Part shown: piece by piece, positions 21,657-36,400 of the stretch
Numbering within the stretch: the first letter of the stretch is position 1
How the letters are laid out: each line of letters opens with the position of its first letter
Assembly: GCF_003590095.1 (NCBI RefSeq)
Contig: NC_039479.1
Span: forward strand, 6,820,001 to 6,884,000
Direction of reading: 5' to 3'
DNA from: Trichoplusia ni
Lineage: Eukaryota > Arthropoda > Insecta > Lepidoptera > Noctuidae
DNA: 64,000 nt
The notes under the pieces: generated by a model
Told to the model about the DNA's origin: nothing
What the model saw: only the letters and a program-made list of their open reading frames with translations
The model's database searches: none
Program-made: the position numbers and the translations under genes

Positions 21657-24600
21657 TTATTTCTTGTCTTTCTTGCCCTTCTTGGCGGCGGCGGCGGCGG
21701 CTTCCAAGTCGATGGGAGCCGGCTTCACGAATGGGATCAGTTCTTGGTACTGCTCCGGCATCCATTGTTTTAGAGCTTCAGGTACCTGGAGAAATAAATT
21801 CGACTTAAGACGGTGATTCTTATACAGATTTATTTGTTATATTAATTATTCATCATGATGTTTGACGACGATTACATTATGCATCAATATATTTCTTAGC
21901 TTGGCATCGCTTAAGACTGGCTGGAGTTACAAATCATGTGATAACAAGTTGTTGTATAAGGCTGAAGTTTACACCAAAATGCAAAAGTGGATTTTATTTC
22001 CATACATATTTCCTTTTTTTTTCGCTCCCTCCAGAAGTATAGTCCTTTAGTCGTTGTCTAAGTCCAGAAAAGTAGTCAAAGCATTATCTGAGGCATATCA
22101 CTTACGAAGGCCAGTCAAAAAACTCCTGTTAAGTCAAAGCTGTTTTTTTTACGATTATAACTAAGAATTAGACGTACCTTGATGCCCTCCTCAGTCTGGT
22201 TGACCTCGAGCACCGCGCAGATGACGCGCGTGGTGGCGCACATCGTGGCGTTCAGCATGTGCACGTACTCCGTCGCCGCGTTCATCTTCTTGGTTTGACC
22301 GTATCTGGAATTTATTGAGGTTATGGCAACGAGTGTGGTTTATGTGGTAATTGGAATTGTCAAAATCGCTACTTAAAGCATTTAACTACTAACGACTAAC
22401 TACTAATGCATAGTAGTTTAAGAAGACTACTATACTATTTTGGAATACAAATGTAACTGATTAACAAGGGACAAAAAATAGTTTTTACCTTCCTAGTACA
22501 CTACTTTTGCAATAAAAATAATCCAAAATCTTGATATTGGTATGACCTTACCTGACGAGCAGCCTCCTAGCCTGATACTCGAGACAGTTGCTGCAGGACA
22601 CGAGCTCGCGGAAGGCGCCGGAGCCGGGGAACCAGGCCTCCAGGTCCAGCTTCTTGGCCGCCGCGTGGTTGAGCGCGCCCGACACGATGTTCACCACGCG
22701 GTAGGGGATACCCAGCAGCTTGTAGAAGTCCTCCGCGTTAGTTATCATCTCGTCCATCATCTGCCATGATGCGTTGTCGTGGGGCGATGTCAGCACGAAT
22801 TGTTCTACCTGTAAGAGCAATGGAATTTGAACTTTAATTTCCATATTGATAAGGTCTACTTTTTATTGTTTCTTTGTTTTTGTAGGTAATTTAATGTTGA
22901 GTACAATTTATTAATGTTTACTGCTATTTCTGGTTCCAGTACACTTAATTATGTTTCAATTTTTTATGAATACGAAATAAAATAAATGTGTAGCACACCT
23001 TTTCAAATTGATGTACCCTGAATATACCGCGGGTATCGCGTCCGTGAGAACCAACTTCTTGACGGAAGCACGTAGAGAGACCTGCATACCTGAAAGAATT
23101 TAAAGACGAAAATATTGATCCGATTTAATGTCTCAATAATAAATGATGTAAAATATCATAATATAGTAAACTACCACTATAAATCAACTGTACTATTAAC
23201 ACTGGCAGCAGTAATACGTATCTTGCGAAACTTCTGGCACTAAGATTTTGCCGTCAAAAATGACAGCAATGTTGCTGTAGAGAGGTTTTCACAAGTGATA
23301 CTCTAACTGGAATCCTGGCAACTTGCAGTATTTCTTTTTAGGTGTTGTTATTACACGACACTGGCAGAAAATTCTTAAACAAGATTGTAAAAAAGAAAGC
23401 TTCTGTTGGTTTCTAAGTTTTCATCATTTTCTTACTTAATAGGTAAAGATGCTTCTGGGAGCCACTCGTCCCTGTGGTAGGCGGCTATGGGCTGCTCCGA
23501 CGTGGCGATCAGGTACTTCTCCTCGATGGCGACGTCGCCTTTGTTTTCAGATCCCTTGCCCACCACCTTGTATAATTCCTCATCGAATTGAGCTAGTTGA
23601 GCAACTTCTTGCATTACCTGTAATGAGATTAAAGTATTTTTAATACTGGTTTTCATTTTTCAAGTGAATATTCGAGTTTGGCAAAACAAATTCTGGAGGA
23701 GAATATTTCTTTTTGGACACAGTATTGCGACTTTCATTAAAAACATTCAACTTGATTGTTTCAAAAAACACAGTTAAATTTTTTTTTAAGGTAGTATTAT
23801 GTTTGAATATTCACTTAATATATCATACATACTTCTTTTCTCATGAAGAAAGGAGTGTAGAGTGGTGTGTAGCCCTTTTTCAGCAGTATCCTAAGCGAGA
23901 GTTGGATAAGGGCCTGCTCCAGGAACACAGCAGCACCTTTGAGGTAGTACCCGCGCCCGCCGGCCACGGCCGTCCCGCGGTCGCCATCCATACCTGTACA
24001 ATGAAAGACATGTACAAAACTAAGCAATTTTGTGCCATTGTATGACCATTGTATTATCATAAGATCTTTGTTTCACAACATTGTTATTTAAACAAGCCGT
24101 TCTTATAAATGAAAACAATTAAGTGTACATGTGAAATGGTCTTATACTTGATAGCATGACATGCACATAATGTTTTAAAAGAATTAGAAATTTAAGGTAG
24201 TACACATTTTTTTTACTTAATTTTAATTAACCTCAATCATTAAAAGTTTTAATCTTTATTTATAAGACACAGATTTGAACTTTAGAGATAATTTCATTAC
24301 TAAGACTAAGAATACTAAGAATATTTATTTGTCAAACCTGAAGAAGACTAATAATTTTAGCTTTAAAGTCAATTAATATTCATCCTTACCATCAATCATG
24401 CAGATCAGATCCACATGGGAGTATTTAGTTCTGAAGGTGCAGTCTCCATGTGTCCTCTCCACCTTGTTGTGGTCCTCATCATCGTCCACTGGAACAGACT
24501 CATGCAGATGGTTGCCCACTTCCCGGAGAGCTGAAGAACGAGCCTTCTCAGCTGCCAGGAGACCCTGCTCATTCTTTGTGATGGCTTCATCTATTAAAAT

Positions 24601-25413
24601 TCTAACCTGGAATAATTAAGAATTGAAAATTTTATTTAATTTTTGTTCTGATACCTAATTGATAAAAAAGTATTTTTTATATTTTATTTTTAGTCTGGAA
24701 ATAATGTCCTTTAAAAAATAACTTAAAGATATGATAATAAAATTTTTAGATTTCATTATTTCCAAGTTAATAGGACGTCAAAGGTGTGAAGTACTGCAAT
24801 AAAATGAAGTTAATTAACTGCTGAATGATGCAATACTAAAAAAAAACAAATTTAACACATTCACTGCATACAAAGTAAGAAAAGACTAAAGCTAATGGAA
24901 ATACATAATTATGTGTGTGATTAATCATATGCAACTATGTAAATATAATATTAATTGTTTACTAGTAGAATGACAGTAGGACAACTTAATGTACCATATG
25001 GAAAACAAGTCACATCAATTGTTGGTTATGAAATGTAACAAAATTTTTAAGCACAGTCTAATTGATGAAAATTACATGGAGCTTCTTCTTACCTTTTTAA
25101 TCTGGTTAACAGTCAAAGGTTTTAAATCATCGGCCGTCAGATCGACCAGCTTCTCGGCGATTTCAGCTGGTACCGGCTCGTCTTCAGCCCCCACCGGCTC
25201 TTTGTTTTTCATCTTCAGACCAATCTCTTTGCTGCACACATTCTTTAGTTTGTTGTAATTGTCCGCATCATGCCGCAATCTTCTCCAAAGGGTATCCTGC
25301 TCCACTACAGTGTCCACAAGGGCTACATCTTTGAACCTCTTACGTTGGTTTTCACGAATTTTATCCGGGTTTCCGTCTTTATCAGCACGAAATAAATCTA
25401 AGTCCAGCACCAT
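21657..25413 (-). CDS. SerRS: Cytosolic seryl-tRNA synthetase (class II)
   Basis: Charges tRNA-Ser (and tRNA-Sec) with serine in the cytosol. Exons in transcript order: 25413-25093, 24606-24390, 23993-23833, 23617-23436, 23089-22999, 22808-22552, 22304-22178, 21785-21657, total 1485 nt, 494 residues, close to metazoan SARS1. The N-terminus (MVLDLDLFRADKDGNPDKIR) is the typical start and is followed by the coiled-coil tRNA-binding arm. Motif 1 is around RGYYLKGAAVFLEQALIQL (residue ~190-215), motif 2 spans TSEQPIAAYHRDEW to CFRQEVGSHGRDTRGIFRVH (~275-320), and motif 3 ends in EVSCSNC-type LVSCSNCLEYQARRL (~390-405). The C-terminus is an Ala run followed by a Lys-rich tail (AKKGKKDKK), typical of eukaryotic cytosolic forms. 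It shares an upstream region with RME-8, transcribed the other way. Confidence 0.97.
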
Positions 25414-27436
25414 GATGTAAACTGTGTATGGCCACGAATCTAATTTAAAAAAAGTGAAAGAAAAGACAGTGCACGTAGCACTGCATGCGGTGAAAAAGGA
25501 ATTGCGTTCCAAACCTATGACCAAAGAATTACAGCTCGTTAGCTTCGAAACAAAATGGGCAATAAAAGAAATACAATTATTGAAAGGACATAAACAAATA
25601 GACTTTCTTTTATTTTAACAATGTGACATACCTTTTTGTATCTTTGTTACTAACTATTATGTGCAATAAAAAATTGCAAATTGAAATTTGAGTATTTTGA
25701 AACCAAATAAATTGGGTATTTGAACCGAAATACTCTGACGTTCCAGATATTTTGACGTTTTGACGTAAGTCAAAAACAGTAAAAAAAACTGCGTTCGGAA
25801 AACAAACGGTTATTGAATGGTTATTTTCAGTTGATAAGGGTTTGGTTTTTATTTTTTAGTACGGTTATAGGTTCTTTCACTAACTGGGTTTATTAAACTC
25901 TGCATAATATATATTCTGAGTTAACTCTTCTCAAGAGGGCGTAGTCTTACGTGACACGATATTTTGCATTTAAAATCGCCAATCAAAATGTACAAATTAT
26001 TGTTATAAGTTGCATGCACATAGCTAGTTGTTGATTTATGCTATCATGTGTTTTGTAGGTGAATTCTCGTACCAAGATTGAGGAATTTGAAAGTCAGGCA
26101 ATAAACACAAAGTATGAAGTAACAAAGAGAGCAGAAATGTTCCTATCCTATAATGTAACATGTTTCAGTAAAGTTTTCTACAGTTTTGGCTTGCTGCGCT
26201 GATGATTTTAAGTATTGAAATAAGAAGAGACATTTTATGAAATCCGATCGTTCCATTTTTTAGTAAAAAGAAGCTACTAAAAACCGCTGTTGTTACCGCT
26301 TTTTGTTTTGTTTTTACGAAAATCTGACGTCAACCTTTTATTTATTTTATACGTGTCCACACTAATGAAATTGTCAATTTGTTGAACGATTGGTCGGTCC
26401 TTTCTCGAGCTCTTGTTCACATTTTTTACGTTTATTTGTCTAATATGTGGTTCATATCGGATACCAGCTGAGAGTATTGAAGCTTGTTTATCCACATATA
26501 ACTTGTGAGTACTTTTTTGTGATACATGGGGTTGACTGTCGGTATAAAATGGGTTGTACCGTTCCTTGTTTACACGTATTCGATATCAATGGTTTCCCGA
26601 TCTATTTACAAAGGGGAGGATTGTTCTAATTAAATTCTTGTTTAGATCTAATAGGTAGAGTTCTGTTACGCAGTTAGTTAAGTCGTTCCTCTTGGCGTCA
26701 TTGATAGAGACTAGTGGTGGGTATAGTTCGTTTGATAATTGAACAGGTTTGTTATTGTAACCCACTTGTTCATTATTGGTAATTTATTGCCGGTTGTGAT
26801 TTAATCAGTCGTATTAAGTTGCATTAATTTTTGTTTTCGTTTTTCTATAATTTTATCTCTTTGGTTGGAACTTTCAAAAAAGTTGCTATCTTCATGACAT
26901 TATCCTTTTTAGATTAAAGTATTCCCTAAACCTACCATATTTTCCTTGTAAGAAAACCTAATCCGTGTTTATACATACAATTTGAAAAATGTAATATCTA
27001 AAATTAAATTGGCCTTGCTCAGGGTATTGCTTAAAATGTAGGTACATCATTTATCATTGTTCCATCAGTAGATTCATTCTAAAACTGAGTTTTTTTAGAT
27101 TACATTAATAAGTTTATTTATTAAATAATTCTGTAAAGTGATAATTTTTTGTTCAAAAATCTGTAACACATCTTTTTTATATTGTCTTATACAATCAAAT
27201 TGGTTTTGGCAACTCTGTGTTAAATTTATGTACAGCATTATAGTCTATTAATTCCTACTTTAGAATTAAATCATAAAATAATCAATTGGATATTTACCCT
27301 TGTGCAACATAAAGCTCAAAATTTACTTCTTTAAAACTGACCTGCATTTTAATTACAATATAGTCACAAACTACCACCTAATACTAAAAATATTTCTTTT
27401 TCTGTAATACTTTATGTTTCAACAGGCAATGTTAAG
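25414..27436. promoter_or_regulatory. Divergent upstream region of SerRS and RME-8
   Basis: 2 kb between the two start codons. It must contain both promoters. An acceptor (tttcaacag|GCAATG at 27417-27425) precedes the RME-8 ATG by 11 nt, so RME-8 very likely has a non-coding first exon somewhere in this region. The plus-strand frame at 25424-25618 is just upstream of SerRS and looks like chance. No repeat is recognisable. Confidence 0.5.
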
Positions 27437-30400
27437 ATGACTCCATTAAAGGACAATCAGGATGTGGCGTCATTTCTGGTCACGAAGCACTCATGGAAGG
27501 GGAAGTACAAGAGGGTGTTCTCAATTGGCACCCATGGCATCACCACATACAACCCCGACCGCCTAGAGGTCACTAACAAATGGCTGTATGCAGATGTTGT
27601 GACTATCTCATCCTCAAAACATTCAAACTCAACTGTCAACCATGATTTTACCCTGGTTATGAAAAAGGATAAAAAGGTTGACTCCATGAAGTTTTCATCT
27701 GAATACAAATGTTTGATTTTAACAGAGGCGTTTAAATACAGACTCTTGTTTGCTGAGAAACCTAAAGATGTTTATGTAAGTAGAAAATCTTTTCTCTTTT
27801 AGCTTTTAATTTCTTTAAGTAAAAGCTTAGTTTTTATTGACGTTCTTTGTACAAAAATACCGAAGAAAAATAGTATAACTGCTTCATACATCATTTATGT
27901 TCATATTAAGTTAATGGGCATAATAATAATAATAAACTTCAAAACTTTCAGAGGTACCAAGCATACAAACACCACTGGAGTGGAACACGTCTCCCTATTG
28001 TATTGGAGGTTGGTCCTTGTGCCCTGGAGCAACTGGACCCTTCCACCCACACACTGCTTGCCAGCTACCCATACTGTGATATTCAAGGCATACTCCCAGT
28101 ACGAGACATTCCAGGGGGATTTGTATTGGCGGTGGGGGGCTACAGCAGACTACACCTGTTCTCCAATGCAATGGACCACCAGATAATAATCAATAAGATG
28201 CTAGAAATGGCGAATTTATCACTTAGTATTAGCATCAAAGTATTGTCTACGATGATTACTTTAGACGACTATCATGACCAGAGATTTGGGAAGTACAGGT
28301 GAGTCATCTTTGATATTGTAGAGTTTGATAGCGTTTGGTGACGTAATTTATTGCAAAATATTTGATACTGTACTTTGATATTCGATTCCAGTCAAAAAAA
28401 GAGGTTGTAGTATTGAAGTTGTTCCTTTTTTGTTTTATCCTGTCAGTATCGATATTTAGGTGTTAACCTACTTTGTCAAATTAATATGTAACGTCATTGT
28501 CCCATCATGTAAATTAGGAATATAATTAACGGCCAGTTTAGTCCATTCACATATGTTGCTCTTCAATTATTGTATGATTCACTCGGCCTTCAATGTGAAC
28601 TTTATCTACGCACACTCATATATATCATATTCACGATTAGTTATCATTCTAAACAAGTTGATATAAATAAACATAGATGTTTGTGAAAAACTATGATTTT
28701 TTTATCATTGTCGTCATGGTAAACGTTTTCGTATCTGTTAGTTAGACTGAGGGTAAAATACATTGTTCCAAATTCAATTTTGGTAACAATGAAATATTTA
28801 CGACACATAAATAAACCTTATTTTCATAATTATATGCCTTGACGATATGTACATGTTGTCCAGGTAACTTGGTGTTTGGTGTATATCAGATAGTCAGACG
28901 CTCCATGGAAAAAACTATACCAAACCACATCAGATTATACCAAAAGCCGACGCCAACATAGTCGGGAAAAGCCTAGACATAATAAGTTGATTTCAAGTTT
29001 TCAAATAACAACCTAGTCTTATAAACCTTTGTGTAACGTAAAATGTAAACTTTGTCAAGGTTTGTTGTACATTAAATCATTGAGATCTAAAATAAACTAA
29101 ATGTCATAACACTCAATATACGCCCATATTATGCAGCTCTGTAAAAGTGGGCGTCCACATTATATTAGTACGAAAATCCTGGAACATCTAATAAAATAAT
29201 GACTTAAAGAACCTAGAAAAATATCACGAAATTTTAGTAGCCATGACTGGTTGCCCAGTTGTAGAGAGCATTAAAAAGTAGTCGACTCATCACCAAATAA
29301 AAAAAAACTTTCACAATTCTAAAACTACTAATAATCGCGGAATATACATGGCCTCTAGTGTCCTCTTTTACTGGACAATTGGACGTTATAACTTCTCTGG
29401 ACACCCTGTACACATTTTTTCAAGAAGAAAAGTCAGGAAACGTACACTATAATCATAAAAAATATGTATATTTTGAGTACATGCACTAGTAGTTTCAATT
29501 TCATGAAACCGTTATGAAATAAAATTTACGTTACGTAATTCACCTCAATTATTTAATCTTTTATTACAATTACATTATTCGACCTGGTTTCATATTACAG
29601 TGGCGATCAACATCAGACGTCTCTTAGCGAGTTCATAGTTCAGAAAGTGAATCCTGCTCGGCACATGGAGCCGATGCGACGTACTCTCTGCCTATCCGAT
29701 ACTTGTATACTAGAGAGAGATCCTCAAACTTATTCCGTAAGTCATAACTGTTTGATAATCGATATAGGTATTGCTTCTATCAGTTTATCACATCCTTGAA
29801 ATTTGAACAGGGAAAGTCATGAATACTTGGTAAAATTTACGTAACATAAACACTCTGATAATGGTATGGAAATGATTAATGATATATTAATAATTTCCAT
29901 AGCGCTCAAGTAATAAATGAAGAATTATTAATCATAATAATGACGTCACAATCTTGTACAAAATTTGAGTCGTAAGTCTTAGTAAACAAAATGAAAAAAG
30001 AGTGAAAAATAAACGCTTAAAAAAATAGGTAAAATGAAAGATTATATGAGTGACTTCAATATGGTGAATATTTTCAGGTGGTATGTTTACGTCCACTGAG
30101 TGATGTGTTCGCTTTAGTAAGAGACACGGATCATCCGCAAAAGTTCTCCATCGAATATCTTAATGGACAAACGCGAATGTACCTGGCTGGTGAAAGGTAA
30201 ACCTAATGTCATAGGTCAATCAGACTCTCTTCTAATCATTGCTGGTGAATATTGTAATTGCTTAGATCTGCAAAAGTTTGCTCCATCATTTCCTTATTTA
30301 ACCAAACAGATTAGTTTTATATCAGGGCGCAATTCTGCTTTTGCCGATGCTGCCGAAATGACACTATTCATATTCTCCTAAGCATTTTTCAACATAATAA

Positions 30401-33400
30401 TTGGAAATTCAGTACACTCACTGTCGATACAATTCATTTTGAATTATTGTGTTGGCAAATGTCGTTCATTGGCAATTGTTGGAAAAATGCTTAGGGAAAA
30501 CGAATAATACCATTTTAAATTACTAACTTACTATGATGCACGTAGGGACGCGCTGCTAGCGTCCCTGCTGGACGGCGTGCGCTCGGCGGGGCAGCGCGAC
30601 GTGCACGTGCGGTCCATGCCCACGCTGCGCGGGTACCGGCTCGGCCCGCTGCACCAGCCCGTCGAGGAGGAGACCGAGTCCAATCATCTTAGGTAAATCA
30701 CTTTATAATTATGGTGTACGCGTATTTAAATATAAAATACACAATCAAGTGGAAACAAGCTTTAGGTTTATATTTTTTTCTAAAGGAATGTGTTAAAAAA
30801 AATGATAATCGATAACCATAAAAAGTTTTTTAGCAACGGTCTTATTTAATTATGTCGAAAATTCAGCATATTTTTTTTCACAGATTATTCCAAAACCCAG
30901 TAGGAATGAGTCGCGCAGAAGTGATCGAGAGATTCAACGCGAACGTCGGCTACAGCGGCCTCATATACTCAGTCAGCCAAGACGTAAGACCTCCTACATA
31001 ATACATAAACAACTGTACATGAGTGCTACTTACTAATACATAACAATAACGAATTAACTCTTAATATTTTATAGTTTTAATTCAGTAGGGAAAGCTAATG
31101 ACGCCAATAATTTTATCGCTATTTCGCTACGCACACAATATTGATACTTGCATGTTTTTTTTAAGAATTACATTGAAAGTATGCGCCCGTTGTTTGCGTA
31201 CTAACTCTGTGTTTTAAATCGAATATTGTATACGATCTTAGTACTCATTTCACCACGCTATACTCATCTACATGATCACGCTTGATTTTAATGATTTTTA
31301 TTACATTCCTGGGACATATTAATGTACCTTGTGTGCCTTGTAGGCCCGACCCCTGTTGTGGCTGTTTCTTACGTGGGATCTTGTAAGTCCCTTGTCAATT
31401 TATTATTTTACACCCTACATTGCTGCTCCTTCAATCGCTACATACATGTAAATACCATAGATTCTACGCAATGTACTAACTTTTTGGGTCGTTGTAAATT
31501 ATGCCGCACCTGGGATTGTTATATGGATATTTATTGTACCTACTGTTAAAGTTCTTTAAGTAGCATGGAATTTTTGAGTATAGCTCGAGTTGGTGTTGTT
31601 TTTCGGAATCTGAAACTATTGTAATAAATTAAAATATTTCCACTGTATTTATGATGAATGTCAGAAAAGTTCGTGTTTTTTTTAAGAAGTTATATATTTT
31701 TTTCCTACATTGTGTATGTGGGTTGTTAATACATGCATATTAATCGGCGTGATATAATAATGATAAGTTTTAATTAAAAAAAAATAGTTCTCCCATAGAA
31801 CATTCATCATATTTGCAGACTCCTTTGACAATCATTTAAATATTCCCGTTTCCAAATCTAATAAACATCGATTAACAATATAAAAGACGAAGTGCACTAA
31901 AATGTTGCGTCGCAGCGTCTGTTCGCCGAGAACAAGGAGAAGCTGATCACGGGCGCGCTCACGGCGCTGGTGAGCAGCGCGCCCTCCGGCAGCAACTTAA
32001 CGCCCCGCGAGCTGGAGTCGCAGTTCCACGCGCTGAGGCGACTCTGTGCCAGCAAAGTGGGATTCGCGGCGTTTACTGCCTTGCCTGGGTAAGTACGGTT
32101 TTAGTAGTACGATATTGAATACTGTTTTGCTTGTATCTTTGGAACTAGCTTTATAATATGTATAAGAAATAAATTTCTTAAATTAGATTTCTTGTTTTGG
32201 ATACTTGCAAATTAACACTTCGCTCTATTTTTCCTATCTTATTTTATGATGGGATTTGATTTTATGTAGCGATAATCTTTATATGTCGATGAATAAAGGA
32301 TCTTTTCAATGATGCGCTGAAGAAGCGGTTGTTATTATTGTCGTCCTTTTATTTAAATCACTGTAATAATATAGTCGGTGAAAGGAGCCAAAATAGAGAC
32401 TATGAGACTATTCTTGACATTTCCTTTTTGTTAGGAATCGGTAATATAACAATAGAGTTGTATATCGTATGTGTGCGTCAGTTTCCGCGAGTGGATCGGC
32501 ACGGCGACGGTGGCGGCGCTGCGGCGCGGGTCGGCGGCGTGCGCGCACGCGGCGCTGGACGCGGTGTGCGCGCTGCTGCAGCCCATGCACGCCGAGCCCG
32601 ACCTGCGCCAGGAGCAGCTCAACAAGGCCAGCATGCTGTCCACGCCCAGCTTCCTCGACGGCCTGCTCACCATGTGGGCTGACCATGTCGTCAGTATTCT
32701 ATTACAATTAAACAAAATTTAACGAAAACCTAATATATATTGTATATTGTAAAGTGACAAATTTAGATTTCAAAAGTGAATTGGGCTTTTTGCAACAATT
32801 TCTCTATGTATTGTAAAATCACAAAGTAGTTATTTTGGATTCTCGATTATACGTTTTCATTCGTGAGAAGTCATAAATAATTTCAATTTAAAATTTATTC
32901 CAAGTCGCCAAAAATATAGTTTATAGAAACGATCGCTTGAAACCAAGAAAATTGTTCCCAAAACGTGATTCGAATCTTTTTATTCTTCGTGTCCTAGACT
33001 GCAGGAAGCGGTGCCTTGGTAGTGGCAGCCATGTTGGATTTCCTCACGTTCGCATTGTGCGTGCCATACAGTGAAACGACGGACGGCAAGCAGTTCGATC
33101 AGCTTTTGGAAATGGTCTCCAAGAGGGGGAGAGTCCTGTTCAAGTTGTTTGAAGTAAGAAACTGTAGCCAATCCTAGCTATCAAATCAAATCAAATAATT
33201 TACTTCAGCTATATTCAATTACAAATAAATTATTGATTTAGAAGCGCGTCTAACAGATTTTTCATCCGATTTGTAGATTTTTGATTGACTATTGAGGAAA
33301 AAGTATGCTTTATGTTACGTACTGCCAAGAATTTTACCGTGAATTCGTGCGACTTAGTAATGAGTGTGTACTTGTGCAGCACCCGTCGATGGCCATAGTG

Positions 33401-36400
33401 AAGGGCGCGGGGCTGGTGATGCGCGCGCTGGTGGAGGAGGGCGGGTCGGGCGTGGGCGCGCGCATGCAGGCGCTGGCGCTGGCCGAGGCCGCGCTGCCGC
33501 GCCACCTGCTGGCCGCGCTGTACGCGCCGCCGCGCCTGCAGCACCGCCACCTCGCGCGGCACCTGGTGGCGCTGTGGCTGGTGGACCACGCCGCCGCGCA
33601 CTCGCTGCTGCGCAGGATCATGGTAACTGACCACTGCTGTACTTGGTACTGGCTGTCACTAGCCTCAAAGTACACCCAGCACCCCTATGTTGGGTGCCGT
33701 TCATATCATTTTTGTTTCAAGGAAAGTCAAATGGTACAACCATTCAAAATGGTGTCAACCACGAATTTTTGTGAAACCCCCAGCGACCCAAGGATTAAAT
33801 TGTTTAATGCAAAAGTCGTTTCACAAAATATGATGTTTAAGCCTCTTCTCGAGCTTAAGAAGTTATCGAATCTTTTACTTTATGGTTAATTCCATGTGGA
33901 GAATATCAGGCTACAAAATATTAAGCATATTGTGCCATTTGTTGTTTTAGTTTTATATTTTTTTAAACATAAATTATGTGTTCCCAGCCATCAGGCCTCC
34001 TCGCATTCCTGGAGTCGTTGGAAGCGCCGCCAGCAGCCGCGATAGCAGACGAGATGGAACCCGAGCGTGATAACTTACAACTTGCTCAAGCAACCGTCAA
34101 GCCACGCGCACAGCATTGGGAGGCGTTAGAAAGACAAGTGAAATATGTGGAGAAACATCTGGAAGTAAGCATCAGTTACTTTTAAATTTCATACATGGCT
34201 ACGCATCGGCAAAGACCCAAGAGTCATTACACGGCGGTTTAGGGTTAGTTTGTAAGAGTCTGACACTACCCACTTCTTCCCCGAATGGCTGGTGTCCACT
34301 TGTCCTTCGTATCCATCCGATTTCTGAAGTCTTTTTCAATCCATGGTCTACTATAATTTCGCCATCGACGTAGTCGACATCGCAAAAAGAATTAGAATAG
34401 AAGAATTTAAATTAATATAGCAGGACACTTAGACGTGATGACGGTAGATGGTGCAAAACCTTTACATGAGCTATATAAATAGACATGGTATGGTATCAGA
34501 TATCTATGTTTAGGTGTTAATTGTGATAGTGATATAACTGTGTCTGTGGTTAGCACTACGCGGCGCTGGCCATGCAGCACTGGGCGGCGCGGCTGGGGCG
34601 CGCGGCGGGCGAGCGGCGCGACGCCCCGCGCGAGCGGCCTGTCGTACTGCGCCGCCGCAGGGAGCGCGTCAAGTCCAGCGCCAACTGGCCGCTCTTCTAC
34701 TACCAGTTCCACAGGGACCACGCGCTGCCTAACCTCATATGGAACCATACGGTAAGATCGTGAGGATAATGATTATTTCGCTGCCTCGTTACGTAATTAT
34801 GACTGTTTAAGTGTAATGTGCCAGAAAATATTGCGATAAATGGGAATAAAAAAGCGGTAAAAAAGAAGTTGGGACATACTGATATCTGCCCACGTTTCAC
34901 AAGCTTATGTAAATATGTTTTTAAAATCTGTGCAAATAAAGCTTTGGTTCGCAACGAACTCGGAAAGGATAAATCCATATATTGAGGTATATCTAGTTCA
35001 CATAGGTGGTTTCTCGCAAGCCCTTTCCCATAGAACTGATATTTTATAACCGTAAAATCAGTCATTATTGGTAACGTTTTAAAAGTGACTGACAAAAGCC
35101 TTTTTAAATACGGAACATTCGTTTTGATTCCATAAGACTTATAAAAAAAAGTGTCGAAGGATTTAAATAATACTCAAACTTCATTAAACTCAGACTCGAG
35201 AAGAGCTTCGCAACGCCTTAGAGAACGAGCTCCGCGCCTTCACATCAGACCGCGAGGTCGCCGGCACTACCCTCACGTCGTGGAACCACGCCGAGCTCGA
35301 GGTCCACTACCAGTGCCTGCAGAACGAGGTCAAGATCGGGGACTACTACCTTAGGATACTGTTAGAGCAGAGGGACAATGATGACAGCCCGATTAGAAAG
35401 TCGTAAGTATTTGTTTGTAAGCTATGGATAGAATAGTATGGTATTGAATTTCGAACTCTACGCTTTAAATATTTAGTTTATATTCTCTTCCTATTGCTTC
35501 TAAATATATTTATGCTGTGTCTAGTCTTACACGATGAAATGTAAGTAGCTAAGGTTCAATATGAAATTAACCTTCTTGGTGTTAATTTTCCAGTCAAGCG
35601 ACAGCTGTATTTAGAAATAAGACTAGACTAAAGACTTCTGTAGTATTTAATACGAAATTATACCTAAAGTAATATTTCAGGTACGAATTCTTCAATGATC
35701 TATACCATCGGTTTCTGTCGACGCCCAAAATCGAGATGAAGTGTATGTGTTTGCAAGCCATGAGTATTGTGTATGGACGGTACTTTGAAGATATCGGTCC
35801 GTTTGCTGATACTAAGTACATCGTACAGATGCTGGACAGGGTAAGTTACAGTTATGCGACCTTACGTACCGTGAATAAGGTTTAGTTTTCAAGTTATCAG
35901 AGCAATGTACCTCATTTTTTTTTCGGTTTTCAGACATGCGACAGAATGGAAAGGGACAGACTTGTACAATTTCTATCAAAACTTATTTTACATAGAAGAA
36001 ATGTCAGCGATATATTAGAATGGAATGGTATTAGGTAAGTAACAATACTCTCGAGCACTTTATATTTTACGCATTGTTACTATGCAAATTAATTCGGCCA
36101 CTTACATTTATTTTTATATTTTAGGATCCTTGTAGAGCTAATGACACTAGCGCACTTACACACGTCGCGGGCGACCGTGCCGGCGCAAAGCAATGTGATT
36201 GAGGGCCCGCAGCAGCAGACCGGCGGCGACCGCGAGTGGTACTACAACGTAGAGCAGGCCGACAAGGTGCAAAGGAATGGGCCGGTCAGCTTTCAACAGG
36301 TTTGTGGAGAATTAATATCGAATTTGTTTCTAAAAACTGTTTTTGTGCTAATAGGATCTGTTTTTCCCAGCTCAAAGACCTATACAAGTCCGGCGAGATC

